From Phycisphaerales bacterium (GTDB lineage Bacteria > Planctomycetota > Phycisphaerae > Phycisphaerales > UBA1924): a stretch of 39,289 nucleotides of DNA. Position 1 is the first letter of the stretch. The number at the start of each line of letters is the position of its first letter. Both the position numbers and the translations under genes were made by a program. Where the stretch lies: positions 1 to 39,289 of the forward strand of contig JALHOJ010000034.1 in NCBI GenBank assembly GCA_022843045.1. The letters are read 5' to 3'. The notes under the pieces were generated by a model, which worked only from the letters and a program-made list of their open reading frames with translations, was not told the DNA's origin and did no database searches. This document shows positions 17,087 through 25,093 of this stretch, one piece after another.

Positions 17087-19021
17087 TCAGGCGGGCTGGT
17101 TGTCGGCGTCCGGCAGGCGTTCCACGCCGACTCGGAAGCTGTCGACGCTGCTCACTCGCACCTTGCTGCCTGATTGAATGAATCCAAAGTCGGAGTACGC
17201 GTCGATCACCCGGCCGTCGATGTCGATGCGTCCGGCGGGGGCCATGCGGGTCAGTGCGGTGCCCAGTTCGCCGACCTTGGCGGGTGCTGCGGTGGATTGG
17301 TCGGCGATGCCGATGGTGGTGATGCTCGCGGCGTCTTCGGCGGGGCGGAGGACCATCTTGCCGAAGATCGGCAGGCTGCCAAAGTGCTTGGCGATGAAGA
17401 AGACGCCTACGCCACTGGTCACAAGGGCGGCGAGCACGGTGCCCACGCCCCACGCGAGGCTGCTGGATTCCTGCTGGCTGCCCGGGAAGAGGCCTTGGCC
17501 TCCCGGGAGGAAGGTGGCGACGAGGCCGCCGAAGAGCAGGAGCAGGCCCGCCGCGCCGGCGACGGTGGTGCCGGGAATCACGAAGGCTTCGAGGCAGATG
17601 AGCCCGATGCCGACGACGATGGCCAGGACCTCCCACCAACTGGCCATGCCGATGAGCAAGGGCGGAGCGATGAGGGCCATCAGCGCGATCAGTGAAATGA
17701 TGCCCGGGATGATCGCGCCAGGGTGGCTCATCTCGGCGAAGAGGGCGAGGATGAAGAGGACGATCAGGACGCCGCGGACGATCGGGTTGGTCAGAAAGAG
17801 CACAAGGCCTTCGGACCAGCTTGCGTCGAGGCGCCGGACCCGCTCGGCACCGAAGAAAGCGCGGAGTTGTTCGTCGGTTTCCACGGGTTGCAGTTGCTTG
17901 ACGCCCGGCGCGATCGACACCGCGTTGATGGCGAGGTTGTAGTGGGCGAGGTCCTGGGCGGAGAAGGTTGCGGGGGCCGTGCCGTCCATGATCTTGTCCA
18001 CGAGCGTCCAGCGCCCGGCATCCCCGGCGGAGAGCATGGGACGCACGCTGGTGCGAGTCGGGGCGTTGGCCGCGAGTTCGCCCGCGACGGCGGCGAGCTT
18101 CGCGCTGCCACCAGGGGCATTGGGGATGCTGGCGGCCTGAGTGCGACGGCCGACGCTGGTGCTGGCTAGGCGAGTTGCGCCGTCGGGCGATTCGCCCGGG
18201 AAGAGCAGTTCAAACTCGCGACGATCGATGGCCATTTCGATGCCGGTGCTGTTCTCGCGAACCCACCAGAGTTCCATGTCGTTGGCGACGATCGCGCGGA
18301 CGAGGAACTCGTCGCGCTGGTAGCGGCCCATCGCGTCGTTGTGGCGGCGGGCGGAATCGACGACGTCGGAGATGAGGGGCGGCAGCACCTTCTTCAGAAT
18401 TTCGTTGTCTTTGACTGCTTGCGCGCCGAGCGGGCCGAACTGGATCGGCATCGCATCGCCGAAACTGGCGGGATCGGAGACGATGATCTCGCGGGCCGCG
18501 AGGGCGGCGACGGCACCGCCCGACAAAGCGCGGGGGCGGACCCAAGCGACGGTGTTGGCGACGGGCGAGTCCTTGATGAGGCTTGCGACGCGCAGGGACG
18601 CGTTGACTTCGCCGCCCGGGGTGTCAAACTCGAAGACGATGGCGTCGGCGCCCGCGCGGACGGCGGTCCTGATGCGTCGCTCGACGCTGGAGACCATCAC
18701 CGAATCGCCCAGGCGGCCGCCGCCGTCGATCTCGCCCTTGATCGTGATGACGGCGACGTTCTTGGCCTGGCGATAGGAGGGGACGGATGGCGTCGTGAAC
18801 GTCGGGGCGGTTGTGGCGGTCGCCTGCGAAGGTGCGGCTGGCTGCGTTGCCTGCGGCGCAACGGGATTGTCCGCTCTCGGCAGCGACGGAGCTGGTGCGG
18901 CTTGGGGCGCCGGCTTCTGAACCTCCTCCTGCTGCGCGGCGGCTCTCGGAGCACAAGTGAACAACAGCGCGGCGAGCATCGCCAGCAGGCTGCGCGGAAT
19001 CAGGGTCATGAACTTGGGCAT
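17087..19021 (-). CDS. Long NfeD-like protein with ClpP-class protease domain
   Basis: A 644-residue exported membrane protein. It starts with a signal peptide (MTLIPRSLLAMLAALLFTCA), then a Pro/Ala/Gln-rich stretch, a ClpP/crotonase-fold serine protease domain (EFDTPGGEVNASL, then RALSGGAVAAL near 164 carrying the likely nucleophile Ser), a long middle segment, a cluster of four to five membrane helices (about 410-545), and a C-terminal NfeD OB domain with GRIDIDGRVIDAYSDFGFI. It resembles NfeD1b-type membrane serine proteases that pair with stomatin-like proteins. The catalytic Lys cannot be placed with confidence. ATG 19021 is chosen just before the signal peptide; 19009 is possible. It is divergent from yggS. 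Confidence 0.85.
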   Translation of the reverse strand: MPKFMTLIPRSLLAMLAALLFTCAPRAAAQQEEVQKPAPQAAPAPSLPRADNPVAPQATQPAAPSQATATTAPTFTTPSVPSYRQAKNVAVITIKGEIDGGGRLGDSVMVSSVERRIRTAVRAGADAIVFEFDTPGGEVNASLRVASLIKDSPVANTVAWVRPRALSGGAVAALAAREIIVSDPASFGDAMPIQFGPLGAQAVKDNEILKKVLPPLISDVVDSARRHNDAMGRYQRDEFLVRAIVANDMELWWVRENSTGIEMAIDRREFELLFPGESPDGATRLASTSVGRRTQAASIPNAPGGSAKLAAVAGELAANAPTRTSVRPMLSAGDAGRWTLVDKIMDGTAPATFSAQDLAHYNLAINAVSIAPGVKQLQPVETDEQLRAFFGAERVRRLDASWSEGLVLFLTNPIVRGVLIVLFILALFAEMSHPGAIIPGIISLIALMALIAPPLLIGMASWWEVLAIVVGIGLICLEAFVIPGTTVAGAAGLLLLFGGLVATFLPGGQGLFPGSQQESSSLAWGVGTVLAALVTSGVGVFFIAKHFGSLPIFGKMVLRPAEDAASITTIGIADQSTAAPAKVGELGTALTRMAPAGRIDIDGRVIDAYSDFGFIQSGSKVRVSSVDSFRVGVERLPDADNQPA

Positions 19022-19176
19022 GGTCGGCGGAAATGTATGGATTCCGGGCGTCCTGGGTTCTTTGGAAGGTTGGGATTCGCTTCGGATCGGCTCGGCCCCT
19101 CGTGCGGACGCGATATGCTTGAGCCAGTGCGTCGGCGGAGCCGGCGGCGACGAAGCAATCCCAGCAGGAGGCACGC

Positions 19177-20160
19177 ATGGGCGCGTCCCAGAGTTCCAGC
19201 AAGTCCAAGACCAACGGCCCCTCCAACAGCGGCCCATCCACGACTGGCAAGAGCAAGCCGGTGCAGGTCGCTGCGCCCATCAAGCCTGCGGCCTTGCCCG
19301 CGACACTTGAAGAGCGGTATCAGCTGGTCTGCTCCAAGATCGAAAACGCGGCCAAGAAGGCCGGGCGGCGCGCGGGGGACATCATCCTCGTCGCCGTGAC
19401 CAAGTACGCAGAGCCCGAGCAGATTCGCGGGTTGCTGCAGATGGGCCATCGCGACTTTGGCGAGAACCGGGCGCAGGTGCTGGTGCAGCACGCGGCGATC
19501 GTCGAGGAGTTTGTGGCGAGGCAGCGGTTGTTGCCCAGCCTCCGCAAGGGCATCGAGGGCGAGGCGGGGCTCTTTCAGGCAAACCAGCCCAAGATCGGTA
19601 CGCCTCCGACGACGGTGGGCACAACGGCGACAAGCAGCGCGGGCGTCCGCTGGCACATGATCGGGCACCTGCAGCGGAACAAGGCCAAGAAGGTTGTCGA
19701 GTTCGTGAGGCTGATTCACTCGGTCGACTCGCTCCGCCTCGCGGAGGAGTTGCAGGCCATCGCCGTCAAGAAGGATCAGCAGATCGAAGTGCTGCTGCAG
19801 GTCAATTGCTCGGGCGAGGAGCAGAAGTACGGCTGCCCGATGCCCGCCGCGATTCCGCTGGCCCAGCAACTGGGCGAAATGGTCAACATCCGCCTGCGCG
19901 GGCTGATGACGATGGCGGCGGAGAGCGACAATCCCGAGGACGCGCGGCCTGCGTTTGCCCGTTGCCGAGAGCTGTTCGAAGAGATGCGGACGATGCGCCT
20001 CACGGAAGCCCCGTTCAACATTCTCTCGATGGGCATGAGCAACGATTACGAAGTCGCCATCAGCGAGGGCGCGAACATCGTCCGCGTGGGCACCGCGATT
20101 TTCGGATTTAATCCCAACGCCGCCCGCCACGAGGAACTCGCTGAGGACGACGAGGCATGA
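19177..20160 (+). CDS. YggS-family pyridoxal-phosphate homeostasis protein
   Basis: PLP-binding TIM-barrel protein of the YggS/PROSC family, which balances the vitamin B6 pool. The PLP lysine is Lys76 in LVAVTKYAEPEQIR. Other family marks are DFGENRAQ, WHMIGHLQRNKAKK, IHSVDSLRLAEEL, LLQVNCSGEEQKYG, LRGLMTMAA, LSMGMSNDYEVAISEGANIV and RVGTAIFG. Compared with the usual 230 residues, the 327-residue protein has a 40-residue Ser/Lys/Pro-rich N-terminal extension and an insertion of about 40 residues before WHMIGHLQ. The extension is probably real because AGGAGG (19166-19171) sits five bases before the ATG. Its stop overlaps the next start (ATGA at 20157). Confidence 0.93.
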   Translation: MGASQSSSKSKTNGPSNSGPSTTGKSKPVQVAAPIKPAALPATLEERYQLVCSKIENAAKKAGRRAGDIILVAVTKYAEPEQIRGLLQMGHRDFGENRAQVLVQHAAIVEEFVARQRLLPSLRKGIEGEAGLFQANQPKIGTPPTTVGTTATSSAGVRWHMIGHLQRNKAKKVVEFVRLIHSVDSLRLAEELQAIAVKKDQQIEVLLQVNCSGEEQKYGCPMPAAIPLAQQLGEMVNIRLRGLMTMAAESDNPEDARPAFARCRELFEEMRTMRLTEAPFNILSMGMSNDYEVAISEGANIVRVGTAIFGFNPNAARHEELAEDDEA

Positions 20161-20612
20161 ACAAGGTCCGCATGGAGCTTTCGCGCATCCTGATCCGCGA
20201 GTTCAATGATTACCAGATCATCGAACTGCGCGAGGTTCTGCCAACCGATGTCGGGGCGGAAGGGGAGAGCGGGGCGAGCGGGCGGAGCTTTCCGATCGTG
20301 ATTGGGTTGCCTGAGGCGCAGGCGATCGAGCGGCGGCTCAAGGGCATCACGATCAAGCGGCCTCAGACGCATGACCTGCTCGCGAACGTGGTTGAGGGGC
20401 TGGGGGCGAAGATCGAGTCGATCACGATCACGGATCTCGCGGAAGCGACGTTCTTTGCGACGCTCGACCTTCGCAAGGACAACGGCGAACTCGTGCATAT
20501 CGACAGTCGGCCGAGCGATGCGATTGCGCTGGGGATCGCGAACAACGTGGCGATCTATGTTGCCGAGCATGTCCTCGACGCCGCGGCGAAGGAAGACCCT
20601 GAGGTTGGCTGA
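20157..20612 (+). CDS. Bifunctional nuclease (BFN/DUF151) domain protein
   Basis: The 151 residues match the DUF151 family, single-domain proteins reported to have RNase/DNase activity in some organisms. Conserved blocks are FPIVIGLPEAQAIERRLKG, the RPQTHDLL segment, the TFFATLDLR strand and the signature SRPSDAIALGI. It overlaps yggS by four bases and is translationally coupled, suggesting a shared regulatory or housekeeping role. Substrate and true activity are not clear from sequence. Confidence 0.93.
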   Translation: MNKVRMELSRILIREFNDYQIIELREVLPTDVGAEGESGASGRSFPIVIGLPEAQAIERRLKGITIKRPQTHDLLANVVEGLGAKIESITITDLAEATFFATLDLRKDNGELVHIDSRPSDAIALGIANNVAIYVAEHVLDAAAKEDPEVG

Positions 20613-20620
20613 CCAAGGTG

Positions 20621-20641
20621 GCATGGGCCGGAGGCCCATGC
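20621..20641. terminator. Perfect hairpin between convergent genes, REP-like
   Basis: GCATGGGCC (20621-20629) pairs perfectly with 20633-20641 across a three-base loop. The right arm ends on the first base of the stop triplet of the FabZ-like gene. There is no U-tract, so it may act as a roadblock-type terminator or be a small repetitive palindrome. Confidence 0.5.
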
Positions 20642-21054
20642 TACTGCGCGTTGACGGGGCGAAGCATAAAACGTCCGGAGACGGCGGTCTGGGATGTGCC
20701 GGGGGCTTGCTGAGGGTCGATCAGGGTGGCGGTGCCTTTGCAGTCCCAGGTGCGGGCGGCCTCGTCGCGGCCTTGGATATCGACTTCGATGCGGAGTGTG
20801 CTGCCGGGGCGGACGAACGCGCCGTACTTGAGGGCGCGGACTTGTCCCAAGACCAGGCGGTGGTCGGGCTGGTGGTTGGTGTCGATGAGTTCGCGAGCGG
20901 CCTGCACGAGGGCTTCGAGCATCATGACGCCCGGGAGCACGGGAAAGGACGGGAAGTGGTCCTGGAGATACTCCTCCGCGCTGCTGACGTGCTTGATGGC
21001 GACGATGCGCGAGGGAGAGGTCTCGAGCACGCGGTCGATGAGGTCGAACTTCAT
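20641..21054 (-). CDS. FabZ-like hotdog 3-hydroxyacyl-ACP dehydratase
   Basis: The 137 residues form a hotdog-fold protein with the FabZ signature HFPSFPVLPGVMMLEALVQA. His33 and Glu47 correspond in spacing to the catalytic pair of FabZ, so dehydration of 3-hydroxyacyl-ACP in fatty acid synthesis is likely. It is less typical further on, and there are no other fatty acid genes next to it, so a specialised acyl-ACP or acyl-CoA substrate is possible. There is no Shine-Dalgarno site; TACGAT lies five bases before the ATG. Confidence 0.85.
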   Translation of the reverse strand: MKFDLIDRVLETSPSRIVAIKHVSSAEEYLQDHFPSFPVLPGVMMLEALVQAARELIDTNHQPDHRLVLGQVRALKYGAFVRPGSTLRIEVDIQGRDEAARTWDCKGTATLIDPQQAPGTSQTAVSGRFMLRPVNAQ

Positions 21055-21098
21055 GGGGGATCGTATCGGGCGGGGTGTCAGGGACTGGGTTGGTGGTT

Positions 21099-21249
21099 CG
21101 ATTTCAGCACAGAGACACAGAGATCAGGAGGGAGATCAGGAGGAAGAGGAGAGAGTGGACTGATGAAGATCGGCGCGAGCAAGGTCGTCGGACCCTACCC
21201 CGATCTCCACTCCTCTTTCTCCTGATCTCTGTGTCTCCGTGCTGAATCG
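21099..21249. repeat. Palindromic CACRRAG-type element between fabZ-like gene and ksgA
   Basis: The outer arms (21099-21130 and 21219-21249) match over about 31 positions with two differences, one a single-base gap; the shared core includes GAGACACAGAGATCAGGAG. The left arm contains AGATCAGGAG twice. Its outer 20 bases are nearly the same as those of the element at 16364, about 4.7 kb away. It lies between divergent genes and just upstream of ksgA. Confidence 0.8.
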
Positions 21250-21304
21250 AACGCCCCTCGGCTCTCATCGCGGTCCGTCGCTTCGCCCACGCTACGCTCG
21301 CCCC

Positions 21305-22186
21305 GTGCCCCAGACGCTTGCGCAGATCAAGGAGATGCTCGCCCGCCACGGTCTTGCGCCGCAGAAGATGTTTGGGCAGAACTTTCTCATCGATCACAAC
21401 CTGATTCGCAAACTCGCGGACGCGGCGGAAGTGCAGGCGGGCGATGTGGTGCTCGAGGTGGGGCCTGGGACGGGGACGCTGACGGAAGAATTGCTCGGGC
21501 GGGGGTGCCGGGTGGTCGCGTGTGATATTGACCGGGGGATGTGCACGCTGCTGCGGGAGTTGTTTGGCGCGAACCCGTTGTTTTCGCTGCATGAGGGGGA
21601 CTGTCTGGATGGGAAGCATGCGCTGGCGGCGCAGTTGGCGGCGATGATCGAAGGGGCGATGCGGGAGCAGGGGCGAACCACGTTCAATATGGTTGCGAAC
21701 TTGCCGTACGCGGCGGCGACGCCTGTCATGCTGGTGTTGCTCGCGCATTGGCAGGCATGCGTGGGGCAGTTTGTGACGATTCAGCGCGAGGTGGGGGAGC
21801 GGCTGATGGCGGGGCCTTCGACGAAGGAGTATGGGCCGCTGGGGATACTCGCGCAGAGCGTGGCGAAGGTGGAGTGGATTGCGAAGCTGCCGCCCTCGTG
21901 CTTTTGGCCCGCGCCGGATGTGACCAGCGCGATGATCGCGATTCGGCGCATCGCGCAGCCGCGAACACAGGACCCGGCGGGTTTGCTCGCGTTCACGCAG
22001 CGTGTGTTCGAGCAGCGGCGCAAGCAGTTGGGCTCGGTATTGACGGGGATGGGCGTTGCTCCGGCGAGCGTGCTGGGCGAGATCGCGCCGACGATTCGGG
22101 CGGAGGCGTTGAGCGTGGACGCGCTGATTGCGTTGCACCAGCGGGTGAAGGCGGCGATGCCTGGATTTGATCCGCGGCTGCAATGA
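21305..22186 (+). CDS. ksgA: 16S rRNA (adenine1518/1519-N6)-dimethyltransferase
   Basis: SAM-dependent enzyme that dimethylates two adjacent adenines near the 3' end of 16S rRNA in late 30S assembly. The 294 residues show KMFGQNFLID, the SAM motif VLEVGPGTGTLTEELL, the acidic CDIDRG strand, EGDCLD and the catalytic NLPYAAATPVM. The start is GTG at 21305, which yields the usual PQTLAQIKEMLARHGL opening; TACGCT lies six bases upstream and there is no Shine-Dalgarno site. An ATG at 21239 in the same frame is inside the neighbouring repeat and is unlikely. Confidence 0.95.
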   Translation: MPQTLAQIKEMLARHGLAPQKMFGQNFLIDHNLIRKLADAAEVQAGDVVLEVGPGTGTLTEELLGRGCRVVACDIDRGMCTLLRELFGANPLFSLHEGDCLDGKHALAAQLAAMIEGAMREQGRTTFNMVANLPYAAATPVMLVLLAHWQACVGQFVTIQREVGERLMAGPSTKEYGPLGILAQSVAKVEWIAKLPPSCFWPAPDVTSAMIAIRRIAQPRTQDPAGLLAFTQRVFEQRRKQLGSVLTGMGVAPASVLGEIAPTIRAEALSVDALIALHQRVKAAMPGFDPRLQ

Positions 22187-22188
22187 AA

Positions 22189-22213
22189 AAGGCCGCGGGG
22201 TTGCCGCGGCCTT
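22189..22213. terminator. Bidirectional terminator between ksgA and the repeat-protein gene
   Basis: A perfect 10-bp stem (AAGGCCGCGG with CCGCGGCCTT) has a five-base loop. The minus-strand side continues into a run of T (CCTTTTTCATT), making a classical terminator for the gene ending at 22250. It also sits three bases after the ksgA stop. Confidence 0.85.
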
Positions 22214-22249
22214 CGGAGAGCACTTTAAGTTCTGGCCCAGAGCCGTGGC

Positions 22250-24514
22250 TTAGCGCTGACCGACCATGCCCGTGCCCTTGCCCAGGATCAGGGGCATGAG
22301 GTTGCGGTTGGGCAGGTTTAGTGCGCCCATGAGGGCCGCGGCGGCGGTGGCTTCGGCTTCGTCGTCGCTGCCAGCCATCACGACCAGTTCGTCGACCTGA
22401 CGCTGCTCGAGCATGTTGCCGAAGCGCTTGGCGGATTCGGTGGTCTGCGAGATCAGCATGGCGCGGTCTTCGCCTTCGCTTGCGCGGGCCGCGTCAAACA
22501 GGGCGCGCTGGGCGCGGTCCTGGCCGACGAGACTGAGCACGGTGGCGATGCCCTGACGGCGTTCGCCTTCGGCGGCGGGCAGAGCATTCATGAGCGGGCC
22601 CGCGGCGTCGCTGACCTTGAGCACGGGGTTGCCGGCCATGGCCAGGTCGCGCAGGGCGCTGAGGCTCCGCATCGCGTAGGCCTCGGCTTCTTCGCTGGAG
22701 ACGCGGCCGCCCGCAGCGACGTCAACGAGTGATTCGATGGTCTTGGTGAGGGAGTCTTCGCCCGTGCCCAGGGGACGCAGGGCGATGGCGGGGTCAGACT
22801 CGAAGCGGCGCTGCTGCTCGGCGTAGACCTCGGGGCTGGTCAGGACCAGCATCGGGGTCGCGGCGGTGCGAGTGAAGCCGCGGGCTTCGCCGATGGTCTG
22901 CGTGCTGCGTTCGGCGGCGAAGCCGGTGACGATGATGAGGTCGACGTTGGGGGCTTCGCCGATCGCGGTGGAGAGTTCGGTGAGCGACTGGCCCGCAGGG
23001 AGGACCTTGTAGCCCATCTTCTCGAGCATGGCCCGCATGGGCTGGTAGCGCTCGGCGTCGGGGCTCAGGACCACGGCGAACTGATCGGTGCCCGCGGCGA
23101 CCGCGCTGCTGAGGATCGGGACGACGCGATCGCTGCCGGAGAAGTCGGTGGTGGGGGCGGCGGCGGAAACCGCGAGGGCGGCTTCGGTCTGCACGCGGCG
23201 GTTGGGATACGTGAGAGCGGTGACGAGCGGCGAGCTCGCGCCGGCCTGGCTCAGGGCGACGCGGCCGCCCGCGGTCTGCTCGACAGCGGCGAGACTGCGC
23301 CGGACGAGGGGCGTGTCCTTCTCATTGAGGGCCCGGCCCAGCACGCGGCTGGCGACATCGCCACCCACGGCAACGCCAAAGTACTCAGCGCTGCGGCGGG
23401 GTTCTGCGCCATCGGCGGCTGCGCCGGCGACGGGGTAGGCGGGATTGATGTAGCCTTCGGGGGTGTCGGCTTCGCGGCTGTAGTTGCTGGCGACCCAGAG
23501 GGCGAGGCTGTCGGGGTTGACGCTGCCGTTGGCGCCTTCGAGTTCCATCGCGCGTTCGGTGAGGCGCATCGCCATCGCTTCGTGGAAGACGGGCGTGCGG
23601 ATCGCGTTCATGGTGAGGCCGACGGCGGGATCAAAGTCCCACAGCAACTGGAAGTCTTCGCCCGGGAAGTTGGTGACTTCGCTGTTCTCGCTGTAGTACG
23701 CCTCGGCGAGCTGGCGGTAGAGCGGAGCGGGGTCGCCCGGCTGAGACTGGAGCTGCTGGAGGGCGCGATCGCATGCGCTGCGGACTTGGTCGCTGGTGGT
23801 GGTGCCGTGAAGGTCGGCGAGGGCGGGGACGGACATCTTGTAGCCGACCTGGCCCAGCACGCGGACAACCTTCTCCTGCTGCGTGGGGGTCATGGCGAGC
23901 AGGCCGGTGGTGAGCGGAACGATCGATTGACGACCCAGGCCGATCATGACGCTCTGGGCTTCGACGGAGAGCGCGGCGTCGCGGTCTTGCAGGTACGCTT
24001 CGAGCAACTGGGGCATGGCGTACTCGCCAGCCTGGAGCAGGCCTTGGCGGCCCATGAGCTTGGCGCGCTGGCCGCCCGTGAGCATCGCGATGTTCTCAGC
24101 GATCTGCTTGGGGTCGCGGGCGCGATCGAGGCGGCCCTTGTCGTAGAGCTTGATCAGTGCGCCGGAGAGGGCTTGGAGATTGGCATTGCCCTGAAGCTTC
24201 TGAGCGCGAGTCGTCGCGTCAAGGAAGCGATTCACGTCGCCTTCTTCAACGAGGTTGGCGAAGTCCTTTGCGTCGGTCACGCGGTCGAGCAATTGCGCAG
24301 CGCTGGACTCTGCGAGGTCCGGGCGGGCGATCAGGACGTAGTGCGCGAAGTCATCGAGGAGCGCTTCGTTGGTGACGCGAAGGGCCGGGGCCTTGTCGTC
24401 CGCGGGTGCATCTTGGGCGAGCGCGGGTGCCGCGGCGAGGGTGAGTGCGAGCCCGGCGAGGGGCGCGAGGCAGCGGGCGGTGACGAGGAACGAGAGCGAC
24501 TGGGAACGCATCAC
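22250..24514 (-). CDS. Exported helical-repeat protein with a receiver-like domain
   Basis: The 754 residues start with a signal peptide (LAGLALTLAAAPALA, cut before QDAPADD). Two regions of HEAT-like helical repeats follow (about 50-270 and again near 350-470), for example VPLTTGLLAM and VPALADLHGTTTSDQVRSA. A Rossmann-type segment of about 120 residues comes next (near 478-600: FAVVLSPDAERYQPMRAM, VDLIIVTGFA, TPMLVLTSPEVY, IALRPLGTG). It mimics a response-regulator receiver but lacks the phosphoacceptor Asp (Thr in its place). More helical repeats end the protein. The GTG at 24514 has AGGAG seven bases upstream; the ATG at 24511 is equally possible. The function is unknown; a cell-envelope scaffold is a guess. 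Confidence 0.75.
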   Translation of the reverse strand: MMRSQSLSFLVTARCLAPLAGLALTLAAAPALAQDAPADDKAPALRVTNEALLDDFAHYVLIARPDLAESSAAQLLDRVTDAKDFANLVEEGDVNRFLDATTRAQKLQGNANLQALSGALIKLYDKGRLDRARDPKQIAENIAMLTGGQRAKLMGRQGLLQAGEYAMPQLLEAYLQDRDAALSVEAQSVMIGLGRQSIVPLTTGLLAMTPTQQEKVVRVLGQVGYKMSVPALADLHGTTTSDQVRSACDRALQQLQSQPGDPAPLYRQLAEAYYSENSEVTNFPGEDFQLLWDFDPAVGLTMNAIRTPVFHEAMAMRLTERAMELEGANGSVNPDSLALWVASNYSREADTPEGYINPAYPVAGAAADGAEPRRSAEYFGVAVGGDVASRVLGRALNEKDTPLVRRSLAAVEQTAGGRVALSQAGASSPLVTALTYPNRRVQTEAALAVSAAAPTTDFSGSDRVVPILSSAVAAGTDQFAVVLSPDAERYQPMRAMLEKMGYKVLPAGQSLTELSTAIGEAPNVDLIIVTGFAAERSTQTIGEARGFTRTAATPMLVLTSPEVYAEQQRRFESDPAIALRPLGTGEDSLTKTIESLVDVAAGGRVSSEEAEAYAMRSLSALRDLAMAGNPVLKVSDAAGPLMNALPAAEGERRQGIATVLSLVGQDRAQRALFDAARASEGEDRAMLISQTTESAKRFGNMLEQRQVDELVVMAGSDDEAEATAAAALMGALNLPNRNLMPLILGKGTGMVGQR

Positions 24515-24533
24515 GCGTCAACTCCTATATGGT

Positions 24534-24561
24534 CCAGCACGCGGTCCAAACGGCGTGCTGG
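24534..24561. promoter_or_regulatory. Operator-like inverted repeat upstream of the repeat-protein gene
   Basis: CCAGCACGC (24534-24542) and GCGTGCTGG (24553-24561) are perfect inverted copies around ten bases. On the minus strand the repeat ends eight bases before the AGGAG site, next to a TATAGG that could be a -10 box. It could be a regulator site or a leader hairpin. Confidence 0.4.
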
Positions 24562-24682
24562 CGACGATCCGGACAAAGCCCAAAGAGCGATTCTGCCACG
24601 ACCAACGCCAGCGAGTGCGGACGCGGGAAGGGGCAAGAGGTCAGGGTAGGCGTTCAACGGACGATTGGGGATGCCAGAAGAA

Positions 24683-24824
24683 TCACCACGGAGCGCTGCG
24701 GAGGTTGCGTGGAGGGAATCAGGGGCTTGAAGAGTGGCCGCGAAAATCCGCGGCTTCTCTCTTTGTCTTCTCCCTGTCTTCCCTCCGTGCAATCTCCGTG
24801 GCTCCCCGTGGCCCTCCGTGGTGA
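24683..24824. repeat. Palindromic CACRRAG-type element in the 580-base divergent gap
   Basis: TCACCACGGAG at 24683-24693 pairs perfectly with 24814-24824, and inner segments around TTGCGTGGAGGGA pair imperfectly with TCCCTCCGTGCAA. The right arm is pyrimidine-rich and repeats CTCCGTGG-type units. It occupies the middle of the 24515-25093 gap. The remainder of that gap shows no gene and no clear promoter. Confidence 0.7.
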
Positions 24825-25093
24825 TACTGCCTTGAAATCACGGACGTACCGCCACTTCCGACCCTGCCTGCTCCCGTCCCCTTCGTTTGCAGGGCTGGGG
24901 CGGGTCCGGGTAACTGAAAAGTTTGCGGCGTATTCCATCTGGACTGAACGAACCGGTTGAACGTCCCGATGACTTGGCGTCCGCATGGCCCGAGCGCAGG
25001 TATTGCCCCTGTCGGGCGGGGCGAGTTGACTAGTTCGTGTTGGTTGGCTCGCATGGGGAGCGCCCCCGGCATGGCAAAATAGAGAGGTGAGCG

